Assembly (NCBI GenBank): GCA_020226215.1
Contig: CM035231.1
Span: 47,210,876-47,274,875 of the forward strand
DNA: 64,000 nt
DNA from: Sindora glabra
Taxonomy: Eukaryota; Streptophyta; Magnoliopsida; Fabales; Fabaceae
Direction of reading: 5' to 3'
Both the position numbers and the translations under genes were made by a program. The notes under the pieces were generated by a model, which worked only from the letters and a program-made list of their open reading frames with translations, ran no database searches and had not been told where the DNA came from. Of this stretch, positions 34,964 through 48,500 are shown one piece after another; within the stretch, counting starts at the first letter, position 1, and every line of letters starts with the position of its first letter.

Positions 34964-34971
34964 CTATAAAA

Positions 34972-37580
34972 TCTCCCAATAATGTGATTATATAGTGCTA
35001 GTATGCTACCATTCCTCTGAATCATAGTTGTTACTCAACAAAGTAATTATGTAGCCTAGCCCACTATATCAAAGAATCATATGGGAAGATTATGCGCACT
35101 CTATCTAACCCATAAATTATGCCATAACATTGATTCCTCTAAATCTTTGCTAGGCTCTTTGGCTGTGCTCTTATAAGCAATACGAATAATCCTTCCAAAC
35201 TACCTCGACATGATTTTAGACCACTCTTTTTGAAACAATTTGCTCATGCCCTTTAACTGTGGCCATGCATTTTTGCATGACCAAAGGCTTTACCTTCCAA
35301 CTCCACTAATCCCTCAAGCAATAGTTAAGCCCTTTTACAGGTCCTTACCTATTGTTAACTTGTTCAATAAAAAATTCCCTCACTTTTCTTAATCATTAGA
35401 CTCAAGCTGAATGTGGCTATTGTTGTTATGTTTTTTTAACTATTCATTTCTCTTATTTTGCTAGATGCATAACTTAGATATATGCCAACACTCTATTTTA
35501 ACAAGTGGCATAACAACAATGGTTGATATGCCTCTAAATAATCACTCAATGACTGTGTCTAAAGAAATTTTCAAACTTAAGGTATAAACTAGTATTTATT
35601 ATGTAATGGTAACAAGATTATATCACTCATCTTGTGATGAATCCATTCATATTAATGTCAGAAAAGAAGAAGTAATTTCTTCTGAAATGTATTTATCTCT
35701 AGCATGGGTTTAATATTAATTTTTATCTAGTAAAGCTATCTTTGTGGTATTAATTTAAGTCACCCTTTTCATTGACTGTTAAATTTAAGTAATTCTGTTG
35801 TTCTCTGATGTATTCCTTCATTTTCGATTTTTAGCTTAACACTACTAAGAAGAGGATTTATGTTAATGTTGGTATGACTTGTAAGAAAAACCTACATTAG
35901 CTTATATTTGACATGTTTATTGAAAAATATTACCATTGGCCAGTTTTCGGGAAGGTCTAATCCCTGAAAATGCAGATAATAGAAGTATGCTAGAAGGTCT
36001 CTTCAATGCTGGTATTCTTAGTTTAAAGGTAAACTAATTGAAGTTAAGAGCATACTAAGTAGGAACTTAGATGTTTTTATTAAGTTCTGGTGTGTTTGAG
36101 ATTTTATTTGTATGTGACATGGGCAATGGTTTATATGCTACATAAAATGGGTATGACCTTTTGAATAAAAGCAAGATTGGCACAGCCAAGTCTAGGATTG
36201 TCCCTAGTCATTGTTATGTAGGATGTATGTGTTTATTTTTACCATTTACGGATTGCAAAGTAAGCTAAGGACTTAGCCTAATGCCTCGTTGTGGGTAATG
36301 GAATTAGATTATTAGTTTTGTTTTTGCTTAATCTAGGTAGCTTTGTTTTTACTTGCTATTTATTTGAGAAAGTTTGGGGCAAGATCAAAGGAGATTACAG
36401 TTAGGAATTTTCTGACAAATGCATAATTTTAAAGTTGGAACTTTGAATCCTTCTATGTTTATTGACAATTGAATCACTTTTGTAGTACTATTTTGATGAT
36501 TATTTTGTTTATTTAACTTACATTTTTCTTTTATTTAAATTCTAACCAGTTAATGCTATATATAATATTGCAAATATGTCGTATCAATATGGTTTAAATT
36601 TATAACAATCCTTATTCGAAACAGTGGATGTGCAATAAAAATTTTTTCTGATCTTGACATTACATTGTGGGGTCCATTTCACCATGGAGGGAAAGTTTGA
36701 TACGTTATATTGATTTTTAAAGTGTTTGTTGTTTCTTTTCTAGTGTCTATTTTTTCCTGGTTTCTATTTTATCATTTTGATCATATTGACAATTCCAAAA
36801 AGCTCTAAACATCTTGGCTTTTAGGATAATCATATATATATAATGATCATATTTTTAGAACCACATCTCAATAAAGCTAATGAAATCTGCTTTGCACACT
36901 TAAAATTTTCAAAACTCTTTTTGTTGCGTTCTTTTCTTGGGCTCATACATAGCTCCATGTTAGCGTACAGTATGATTTCATTATTTTTTCGTTATTTTTT
37001 ATGTTCTGTCTTGGTTTACTTTGTATTTAAAATATAAAATTAAAAAAGATGCAAACCTTTGCTATACCATTTAGTTATATTATATATCACAACCTTATTA
37101 GTTTGCCTTAATATAACATGGAAGGTTATTTGGATGAGTTATTATAACATATTTTATTATTCTTCTCTCATTCTCATTAAAATAGGTTGCTCTTCATTTG
37201 TTTAGTGTATTAAAGTGAATTCTAGACCTTCCTTTCCCTTCCCACCGCAATGAATATTCCTTAAAAGTTTAATGGAAATTGTCTTGCCTAAACCATGATG
37301 TGAATTATTTTCTTTGATGGTACCTGTTAGTGTTATTTAGGGTGACAATATTTACATTTAGTTTAAGTAAAAGGGTATGGAAAGTTGCATTTGTGTCGAA
37401 AGTCACACAGGCCCCGTCTTTCCTCTATATTTTTGCACCTAATGTTGTCCTAATCTCCCTTCTTCTTTGATATATGATCAACTCTCTAGTTGTCTCATGC
37501 TAATATTTGCTAGAATTTTCTATCACCAATTACATTCTTCATTATAGTTTGTTATACATGTTCTTTGCTTATGTTTCTAG
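34972..37580. other. No recognised gene
   Basis: Intergenic or intron-like sequence. The first exon of the TSJT1-like gene that follows was looked for here and not found. Confidence 0.45.
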
Positions 37581-38674
37581 ATTGTTTACGGTCGTGGATG
37601 ACATCATCTACTTGTTTCAAGGCCACATTGAGAATGTAGCCATGCTGAAGCAACAATATGGGTCAAATAAAACAATAAATGAGGTTATAATCATCATAAA
37701 GGCTGACAGGACTCTTAAGAGATTGTGGTCTCTATCTTATGAATTAGTTTATGAGAGATTTCCAAGGGAAATTTGCATTTGTTCTGTTTGACAGCAGTTC
37801 TAAAATTACTTTTTTTGATGCGGTGATTAATCCTTGATTTCATATCTTCTTCTTTCAAATATGTCAATCATTTGCCTATATGACCAGGCCTTTACCATCT
37901 CGGTCCTTTGCAGGATACTGATGGCAGTGTTCCATTCTTTTAAAGAATCGATGCTAACGAAAATCTTGTTCTTTCAGATGAGTCAGAGTTTGTAATCATA
38001 GGTTATGGAAAATCATTTGTAACATTCCCTAAAGGTATTCGCCTACTTTGAAGTGATAAGCTAACATAGTTAACTCTCAAAGTCCCTTGTGATTGAATAT
38101 TTTCTATAAGAAAATGCTTTCATATATTAGTACAACTGTTAGAAGTTAAGTTTAATTAGAAGTATATTAAAAGTGGAAGCTAAATAGACTAGGAATTGCA
38201 AGCTCTAGAACTTTGAAATGGGAAAAATGAGGGGATAGAAGTCATTTATGTTTTGCCACAAGTCATATTATTATTTATCCATTAATCAACTCTCATTTCA
38301 AATTTTATGATTACTTTTTCAATTTTCTAGTCATTTTGATTTCCCGATTTTGTCTAATTGATTTGTACTATTTTTTCTTCTTCCTTACTAGATACACATA
38401 TTTAATTCTCTAGTTCATTTTTTTTTTGGAAATTTTAGTTAAATGGTTTTGATGTAGGAAGTGAAAAACCTCATTTTTTTACATTTTTAGGGCATTTCTT
38501 TACAACATTTGGGGATTTAAGGAGTTTTGAGCACTCGCTTAATGAGTTAAAAGGCATACCAAGGGATGACAGTTCTGGTTAGGTTTTGGTGCAAATTTCA
38601 CTGTAGATGCTGAGGCTAAAAAGGAAACAATAAGCATGTCTAGAGTTGGAAGTGCTGCTAACTAGTCTATCTAA
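37581..38674 (+). pseudogene. TSJT1/aluminium-induced-protein-like gene (AILP, YGL/LRDR motifs), three exons, broken
   Basis: AILP/TSJT1 proteins are plant stress- and auxin-responsive proteins with a class II glutamine-amidotransferase-like fold and no settled enzyme role. Exon 37581-37822 starts after ttctag and reads F-T-V-V-D-D-I-I-Y-L-F-Q-G-H-I-E-N-V, K-Q-Q-Y-G-S-N-K-T (YGL motif is YGS here), R-T-L. After a one-base insertion it continues R-D, a stop, F-Q-G-K-F-A-F-V-L-F-D-S-S-S-K. Exon 37914-38034 (after tttgcag) reads D-T-D-G-S-V-P-F-F, a stop where Trp is expected, then N-L-V-L-S-D-E and G-K-S-F. Exon 38491-38674 reads L-R-S-F-E-H-S-L-N-E-L-K. It meets TAG at a Gln codon, loses one base, and ends V-D-A-E-A-K-K-E-T and G-S-A-A-N. 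A TAG replaces the next Trp; a second stop follows at 38672-38674. Splice sites are preserved; exon 1 is missing. Confidence 0.85.
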
Positions 38675-38881
38675 CTATTGATTACGAGAAGGACATTGTT
38701 AAACTTTCTAGTTTTACTCATTATGTATTCCATCATGATAACTTCGAGCCCCTAGTGGGTGCTTCTATGTTATCTTATACTTGTTTACGTGCTGAATAGA
38801 GATATGGTTCCGAAGAACTAAATCAATTATTTTCCAATTAAGGGGAGGTTGACACTTCCTTAGATTATAACATGTAATAAT

Positions 38882-38892
38882 ATAATCTTTTT
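38882..38892 (+). repeat. 11-bp flanking repeat (ATAATCTTTTT), left
   Basis: Identical to 39510-39520 and directly abuts the element between them. AT-rich, so chance cannot be excluded. Confidence 0.6.
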
Positions 38893-39509
38893 AAGAGTGC
38901 TTAATGAGTTGGAAGTCCACAGGCCAAATGGACCGATTTGCGAGCTTCATACAAACCGAACATCAAAATTTAGACTCGTTAAAAAAACAGGCCTAAACAA
39001 ATTGGTCTGTGCAAGCCGCAAACCAAAGCAGACCGGACCGGAAATGAATCAGTCCGCGAGCCTAAACGGACCAACCTCTATTTTTTTTAAAAAAAATTAT
39101 ATTTAATAATTTAAATAATTTACATTTTAAATAAAGAAAATAAATTATAAATTATTTTTATATTATAATTTAATGTAAAACATAATTCAATTGTTAAAAA
39201 AAATTAATACAAATGTTCAAAATAATTAAACATAATAAAAATAAATAATAAATTATAAAATTAATGAATATAAAAATATATAAAAATATAAAAATAAATT
39301 TTATATACATAAAAATAAAATAATAAATATAAAAACATAACAAATGATAAATGATAAAATATAAGTTAAAATGAAAAAAAATAAAAAAAATGAACCGGCC
39401 CGGCAAGCTTACGGACCGAATCAAACCAACTAGTTTAGGCCCATTTAAAAACAGGCCAAAACGGACTAAACCAAAATAGATTTTGGTCTAATTCATCCGT
39501 TAAGCATCC
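38893..39509. mobile_element. Short non-autonomous DNA element, Mutator-like by duplication length
   Basis: 617 bp bounded by a perfect 11-bp direct repeat. The ends share an inverted GCTTAA core (AAGAGTGCTTAATG on the left; GTTAAGCATCC on the right). Subterminal regions are GC-richer with repeated GGACCG/CGGCCC motifs around an AT-only core (39080-39395). Duplications of 9-11 bp are typical of Mutator-like elements. No coding capacity. Confidence 0.55.
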
Positions 39510-39520
39510 ATAATCTTTTT

Positions 39521-42500
39521 CATATTGGTTATTTTTACATTTTTTTTATTTTTTTTTAAACTTAACCCCTTTGTCACTGAGCATAAGATGTTAGGTTTTA
39601 TTTTTCTAAATATTTATCAATAAAGTAGAGCTTTAATATATAGCTTATCAACTGCAATGATTAATTTCATATTACATTACTTAACCCAAGTTAGCTTGAA
39701 ATTAAAAGGAAGTTAACTTTTATTTATTTCAAATTCATCCATATCATTTGCCTTTTTATATCAACATTTATATAGATATGTTAAATATGTATAGTAAAAA
39801 GTAGAGCATATAATTGACTAACTTAATTGAGAATTTCCAAACAACAAATATTAACCTATATAAAATAAAACTTTGCTGTAATAAAGTACAAATGTACTTG
39901 TTGAATTATATCTCTAGTATTCACTAACATTTGATCAATGCATGTAAGACGAAAACATAATTTAATACATTACTTACTTCTTCCAAATTCATTCCTGGTA
40001 CATGTATTATGATTACTTTAGTTTGGATTGTTCAGTTAATAAAATTGAAACATTACTCGTATTGATATTCACCAACTTAAAAAAAGTCACAAATGGTTAA
40101 ATTATAAGACTATAAGATGTGTTTATATATCCAAATGAAGTTTTGGATCTTTGTTCCAATTTTAACGACATGAAAAATGAGCCCCGAAAAGAGTTAGATG
40201 ATGAAAGGGGACCGTATGATGCACATGATCATGCTGGAGTTAATAATTATTTGGTGTTTTTCATAATATTATAATATGCAAGGAAAAGTATAATGCCATA
40301 ATAATGGTTATTTCTTTCACACGTGTTATTATGGCACATAATTTTGTGTGCTCAAGTTAATTATCCCAAAAAAGAACTTTTATTAACTGTTAAGTGAAGT
40401 GAATTTTATATTTTGTTCAGCATTCACTAAACTTTCTAAAATTTTAAAATATGTAATGTGCTGGACATCGATAATCATTTTAGATTGTGAAATTGAAATA
40501 TGTTATTAGCACAAGTCTAAACAATATGGATTTTAATGTTATAATAAGGGTATTGACAGGATAAAAAATAATTAAAAGCAATTAGAGTCATAATGAAATG
40601 CAAAAATCCTCTTGCTATAATGAGAATGAAAATTAAATTGAAATATGAATTACTTTTCTTTTCATGTTTAGAATTATTTTTCATAATTGAATACCAAACA
40701 TTTATAGATATCTAAGCACAAATAATAGCGGATGCTTACTAACTAGGGAGTAATTTTTTCTCAATTTCATGGATAATTCAGCTTTTTCCTAGGCTTCTAT
40801 GCCATTAAGTGCGGACCATGCTTACAGCATCAGATGGCCTTTTGTATATGCCCATATTTCAAAATTCGCACGTTCAATACCTTTTAATGCACATGCACCA
40901 GAGTCATTCATTCGATCCATTATGTATAAACCATGTTGCCTAATGTTTTAGTATCACTAATTACATTTTATTGCTAATGAATAGTTGTATCAACTAGGGA
41001 TGGGTTTATAGTTCCGTTAACCAGTCCAACTCATCCTACCAATGCCTTTTGCTATTAACCAAGGAAGGAAAAAAGTTACAATGAGGAGAGGTCATTGCGG
41101 CCATGCTATCTCGACATTTGTCTATTGATGATGGGTGGCCAAAGTAGAGTAATCATTCCTAATTCCTTAACTGCTCACCTTACATTAAATCTATAATTTG
41201 CACCTATGGCAGCATGTTATCTGTAGAATGCTACAATGTTGTTGTGCCCATTGTAAGCAGCAGTCAACTTGCCACTTTGAAGTCAATTTCACAGGTGTCA
41301 AGTCGTAGGTGGCTATCTTATAAAGCCACAAGCCGAATTGTAGCCTATGGTGTGCAAACAAATACTTTATCCCCCTATCAAGCCATGCAAAAGCCTCTCA
41401 TAAACAAGTTGCATCACTTGCACAATAGTAGCGGGTTAGCTTCTGCTTTAACCAACTTCTGCAAGAAGCCATACCTTCCCGATAAACTATTATAATGGCA
41501 CGCAGAGTCTTCGGCAAAAAACATAAAGGTTAACCTAGGCAACAGTACACACCTTTAATAGACCTTTCCGCTGCAACAGAAGTTATCCTAGACACGTGCA
41601 CCACCATTCACAATAGACAAGTCAATCTCAAAACCACTTGCACTCAATCACTTTTAATAAGGACAATGAAAAGGATGGACTCCAATATCAAACTTTAGCC
41701 AACAAATATACGTCAGTCATGTTAATTGTTAGCCTTTTTTTGTATGGTACAAATCACTAACTGATATTAATGTACTATTTCTGGTATAGGCTTAGAGTAT
41801 CTCTATCTAGTGCTATGATACTAAGGAAACTTTGAATTGGCATTAACTATGCAAGATACTATTCCTTAAGTTTTCTGTGATCCTAGGTAATTAAGCAGAC
41901 TGGTTTCTTTCCTTTGCCAGCAATCAAATAGTGATTACAAGTTAGGTTGCATTAAAGATACTAAGCACCTTTCTACACCTCAGTTATGGACACATTGATC
42001 CTCAGTTATGCAAGTGGTTGTACCTCAACTTTGATTCTCAACAAAACATGCTGAACATATATAGAGTTGGAATTTTCTTCAAGGTTAAAGATATGAAACT
42101 ATTATCAGCATGACTGATGGAAAGATGAATTTAGATGAGTCTCCAATAGATCTATTCACAGAGTATTGACCCCATTAAGTAGGTAAATTATTCAGTATAT
42201 CCTTAACTAAACTTGAAACATATCTTTAATAGGAAAACATTGATGGGAATGAGTTTAAAGTCAAGTTTACCATTTTCCGCATTGGTTGCTTCTTATGTCC
42301 CTCTAATAATGACACTGTGTATAGCCAAACCTTAAGTTAGCTTAGAAGCGTTAACTCTATGAAATAAGGACAATAGGCTACATAGGTTTTCCAATTCTTC
42401 ATTGAATCACTTAAGTAGCTAAAGCTTAGTATGGTGCATGAAATTTAGGGTTGTGTGTTTATGCTCGTACTATGGATGTCCAACTTTACTCTTTGATTGC

Positions 42501-45500
42501 AACTATCTTATTAGCATTTTCATAATGATCTATATTATTGTGTAATTATAGATACTATATGCAGAGTGTGTCCAAGTTGGTAGAACCTTCCCACCACACT
42601 TGTATATTGGTAGGCCAAGGACTTTGAAATTGGCATTAAAAAGATAGATAATTTCATGAAAGAGCTACATGCAATAGGGGGCATTGGAAGTTTAATGGTA
42701 TGCAATAAAGTTTCAGAATTATTAATTATTAGATATCAACATGCATTACCAAGCAATGCATAGGAAAATAGGTGCAACAATGCTTGATCTTATATTGTGA
42801 TTGATAATTCAACAACATTAATGTAGGTATTGTTGTTATTGTGAGATGAAGACCACCTACACACTACAATGACACCCTAATAACAGGTAAGATTCTAACT
42901 TCACTATAAATTTCCTCATATTTGGTTATAAGTATGAAAAAAAACACAAATATATGCCTCATTAATATAGCATGTTGAAGGCTTAATTATAATTGTTGAT
43001 TTTATTTATGAGGTTTAATATCATTAGTAAGATTTAATATACTTGTATGATGAAATTGAATAAACTACCAAAATGTAAGATGAAGAAATGTGAAAAGAAA
43101 ATATAAATAAATCACAGGTAACTTAAAATACCTTATGTAAGGAAAAAATTTCAAACAACTAGATCCTTTAACCATTTTCTTCAAGTTCTTATGCTATTTT
43201 TATACATATCAGTTGGCAAACATTATTGCTAGATATCCAAGTGCATTATCCCATGACTTTCAATTTATCAAAGATATTAGATTCCAATTCAACATGTTAC
43301 TATTAGATTATAATTTTTTAGTAGTATGTACTCTTGTAACTTTTATAAACAACATTCCATGCAATTTACAAGTTTTTTTCAATTGCAATTGGGACTTTTT
43401 CTATAAATACTAGAAATTTATGAAATAATTTTTTCACACAACTTTGTTTGATGGAATTGTAACCTTTTATTTACATGCTACACATAAGATTTGTACAAAA
43501 TTAGATGGTGGCAACTCTGCCTAATTATATTTTTTTAGGGTTGAAAGATAAAGTACCCTCTATGCTAATGGCCAATTTCAAATCCAAGTATAAGGGAAGA
43601 AGTACCCATTGACTAGCAGTCTTTAGAATGCTACCTTTCCCAAAAACTAATCCTTTTACCAAACTTGTATTCTTTATGTAGTCTGTTAGATTGTTAACAA
43701 TTGTTTCTCCGAAATTCCAAGGAAGTTTGTAAAACTCGTGACATAAACTATCACTTGTGTTGGAGGACTTTGTAAACTCGACTACCAATTGTGACTTCAA
43801 ATTATTTATAGCTTAAAGTAGCAAGTCATTTCCAAGTACTTGCATAAGCTAATGAGCATTTATGAGATAAGACAACACAAAATTAAACTATTTTTTATAT
43901 CATTAGCCATATACAAAAAATTGACAACACAATCTTTAATCAACCCCATTGAACAATTATGAACCACATAACATTCATTTAATATAGAAAAAATGTTAAT
44001 ATCACAATTCATATTCAGAAAAAGAGAATACATATCCCCTATCCTATTTACTGGTAGTTTATTAACTAACATAAATACTAATGAAGTTTTAAACTTGGAT
44101 TATAGATTTATATGGATGACTTATATTAACTCCATTATCTTACATTGGCAGTATATGTGCAAGCAAATCTAAAAGTTAGATTGTAATGGACTCCCTTATA
44201 GGAGAAATGCAGCTACTGTTAACATTGTTAGTTGCGTATGTAATAGGACATTCAATCATGCTTGAGTTGATGTTCCTCCTAGGTGCCAACAGGTACTAAT
44301 AAGATCTCATATTTAAAGAGTGTAGGCTGTCATCAACTAAGCTTATATGAGAAAAAGGGTAAATAAAATTCATAAGGTATTACTAGAGGTTAAAACACGA
44401 GCACCACTAACTAAAAGATGACGCACAAACATTACATCATATTCTATGAGTGGAAAGACCATACAAGTGAGCATAGGTTGCCTTAAGGCAACAAATGATA
44501 GTGACTAAGGTGGCACAACCCCAACAGAGCAGTTGCTCCCTATTGTAAGTTTAGAACCATCAATAATTGGCAAAAGGCAATTCAAGGCATCAAGATGAGT
44601 GGCAGGCCCATCCCCAATTGTAAACATGGCCCTAAAGGTAATAGCATTTATTATATGCCATACAATTAGAATTACATCCATAAATTAATTATTCTAATAG
44701 CTTTCAAGTAGACACATTTGTACATTATTAACAGCTTAATTCACAAGGGAAGAAATAAAAAATGTCTTGCAAGGACTAGCAATGGAAATTACCCTTGGTG
44801 GCTTGGAGAAATTTCTAACATATATACATGTTGATAGGATTAAATTTCATCAAGCATCTATGTAGGCTGTTAATTAATCACATAATTTTTTTTATGATAG
44901 CATCTTGTTTATTGTAGGGAGTTTATGTGTTGTTCAACCTGCCTAAGGGATGAAGTTGAAGTTTAAATAGTTGGCGATTGCAGCATACATCTTTAGAAAG
45001 GCCAAGGACATAAAGTAATAGTTCATTAACATTGCATCTGCATTAATTTTTCTAATGTCTTGCCATTATAATAAGTTTACACTATAATTTCCACAACTGC
45101 ATGCTTATGTAATTAGAAAGATGCTAGTCAATGGCACATATATGAAGTTACGTAAAAGACATTTATTGTCTTTATGCCTAGACACGTACATTAAGGGAGA
45201 GGTAGACTAGGTTTTGATTTAGCCACCCCATTGATGTGTTACACAAGTGTGTTAATGGTATGATTTATTTCTTTACTTGTTTTATAGATTCTCACTATTT
45301 GGGCATGCTAATTGACATATGATGAGAAGGCAAAGTACAAAAGATTTGGAATATAATTTTTAGTTGCCCACTTCATGGTAGGAATCTATTTTAATTTATA
45401 TAAATCACTTTAATGGGTATAAGGTAGGAGGTGCAAACCCATGAGTAATGCAATTACATATCACAAGTGTAACATTGTAGAATCATTTATTATATGTCTC

Positions 45501-48500
45501 ATATGAAGGTTAAATGTATAGCAGGTGGCACTATCACCACAGATGGATATAAGATCCTTGGTTGGTGGTTACAAGCACTAGTGCATGGGATGCATAGGAA
45601 GTGTCGACAAGGTATAATGACATGACTAGAGTAAAAGGCCATTCTGAACTTGTGGAAGATGTAAGTGAAATATTTGTTGTACTTTTATGTGTAAAAATGC
45701 TGAATGTTGGAAAGGTACTATTGATAGTGCAAAATCAATTCTTCCACCAACATAGTAGGCTGAAATTAATCTCACTCATCAACTCCCAACATGTATAGTT
45801 GGATAAGTCTAAATAGAACTTATAGTGATGCTATGCCCCCAAACTATAGGTAAAAAAATTTCACTACCTAAACCATCAACTCCCTAAAGTCATAGTGATG
45901 GTATATATAAGCAAAAATTTAACATCCATTGCATGTTTTAATAACGATGAGAACATTGCAAATTATATAGACCTTATTAATGTCATTAAAGATATGAAAT
46001 ATGTCATTTCTTGTAATTTGTAAGGAGGATACTATAAAAGCCTGAATTCGACACAATAAAATTGTGTAATGCAAAATAAAAACAAGAAAAGCACTGGCCT
46101 TGCATTATACGAATGGTAAATAAAGTTATGCATTATTGTAAGTGTGTGAATCAATTGGTGATCAACAATAGCCTAGTAAAAGCTACTACAATATTATAGT
46201 GAAATTATATTAATGCTTGTTTGCATATTTTCATACCACTCTACCAAGATAACCATTAGTTTCAAATAAAGGTTGATCAAGTAGCAAAGAAGGCATGGTA
46301 TGTGAACTCTTTAGCATCAAAAGACCACCAACAAATTAGAGTGCACCAAATTAGAGAAATGGTCAGACTCACTTGTTGCAAGAGAGTTTTGAAATTGTTA
46401 TATTAAGACTGATGATATGTTGTCAGATCCTAATGCCACACCTGTTAATTTGCATTCTTTGTTAGTTACATTTTTTTATAACATGTTCGAAGATCCTTAT
46501 TTTTACGGGGAAGAATATATAATACACCCTCGCTTTACAAATTACTCCATTAAGAAGTCATAAAGGGTCCTAACTCAAATAAAATAGTAAGGAACCATTT
46601 TTATTGTGAATTATATGTCATCAATCTAGTTTTAAGTAGATAATTGAATGGTATTAATCACCTTGATGAATTGTTAATTGATCTTGTACCATTTAATCTT
46701 TCCAGTGATTATGGAGTATGGATGGCTTGGTGGATGGCATTATTTGACTTGACTAAATCCTATGAAATTGTGGTAATGACATTATTTGATTCTATTATTA
46801 TAGTTACATTAATGCACACAGTTAGGCCATCATTATAAGAAAAACTTATTTGATATCATTATAGCCTGAAGGAGAGTATAGAAGAATGAAGCTAGCATTA
46901 TACTTAGTCCTTAAGAGTTACAATCTTATTGAACATAGAGTGGTGGATAAAGTAATTTCAAAGATAGAGTAGAATATGCAAATTGCCTTAGGCCTGCATT
47001 TCATGGATTAAAGCTGGGACCATAGATTCAGTATTTTGATGTGTGACTTTTGATATAAGGGACTCTTTTTTTTTATATTTCAACATGAGGTTAGGATGAT
47101 GGTCAATCATGAATAGTCGTAAGCAATAATGCAAAAATGAATAACACTATAATAGTTTCAATGAAACACACAATGTGCTTTATTCAATCCTAATTAGAAG
47201 CTATCTTATTTTGATGTAGTATAATCCATATTAGGAAGGAACTAAGATTATGTGAATATTTTGCCCTAAGTGTTTTGTGTAAATACAAGTTTATATTTAG
47301 ATGTTTGAAATGTCCCTTGTACCCATTTGTATATTAAGCTCGCAAGACATATATTGTGGTGCATTATTAAATAGAAATTAGTAGCATAAGTGACATAGTA
47401 AGACTAATGACTAGTAATTAATGAAGGTGGCTGAAATGTACATTATTGACAAGGTTGTTTCTTTATTTCAATCCCTTCAATTAGCAAGAACTAAAGTTTA
47501 GTTACCACTAACTATTACTAATTGACTTGATTTATAACCTTAGCATCTTTATACAATAAGATGCTTATTACTAGCTAAGACTAATGCATTTAATGCCTTC
47601 TTAATAGTGATAGAGTGGTTTAATTGGATGTCTAAGCAGGATTAGTTTGAAGCAAATTACATAATCATTTATCTTAAAATCCAATTAATTCTAAACTTGA
47701 GTAAGGAAAGTTTTGGTTTACTGTCCATAATAGGCCTAAACAATTGAAGAGTGGAATTAACGTAATATAATTGAAAAGAATAGAATGAAAGAATAAAGAT
47801 TTGCATGCATGCTTGTTACATGCATGGACATGGTGGCATTTGTTTGCGAAATAGGCTTGATTTCTAATCGATCATTTACAACACCAGTAAATATGAGAAA
47901 GGACTTGCCTATGGATGCTGCATACTTAATACAACATCACAATAGTAAAAGGAAAATTTAAAGTTTCCGTTAAATTAACAGATAAATGAATTGATTTATT
48001 GTAAGCATTTATCAGTGAAGAAATTGTAGTGTGGGTGTGCTTACATAGTTGTGCTTGATCCGAGTGGCATCTTTTATATAATTTCAGTGAACAATATAGT
48101 CATGCCCATGGTTAAATGTCAAAGAATATTACTACATATAGATTCCTTCTTTACTAAGTTTTGGAAACATCATTATAATGCCATCTATGAAAGTTTAAAG
48201 CTCCAAGTTATGCTTTATCTTCACCAACTTAATAGTTTCCATAGGAGAATTTGCTTATGGTATTCCATTATAACCTAAATAAACATCACACAAAAGCTGG
48301 AATATAGATCTCATATTCTAATACTTTGGTTTGATCAATTATTCCTCCTTATATGTGATTTCCATGAAAATATATGATAGTAAGGTAATGATATTTCACG
48401 TTAGCAAGGGATGAAACATGTAATATGTATGGGGGAACTCAAATAATCAGTTGAGTTAATTATGTATATATTTAATTAATTTTCTTAACAAAAAAAATTT

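Noticed and set aside
39194..39424. Phe/Ile/Tyr-rich 76-codon frame
   Set aside because: Arises from the AT-only core of the 38.9-kb element.
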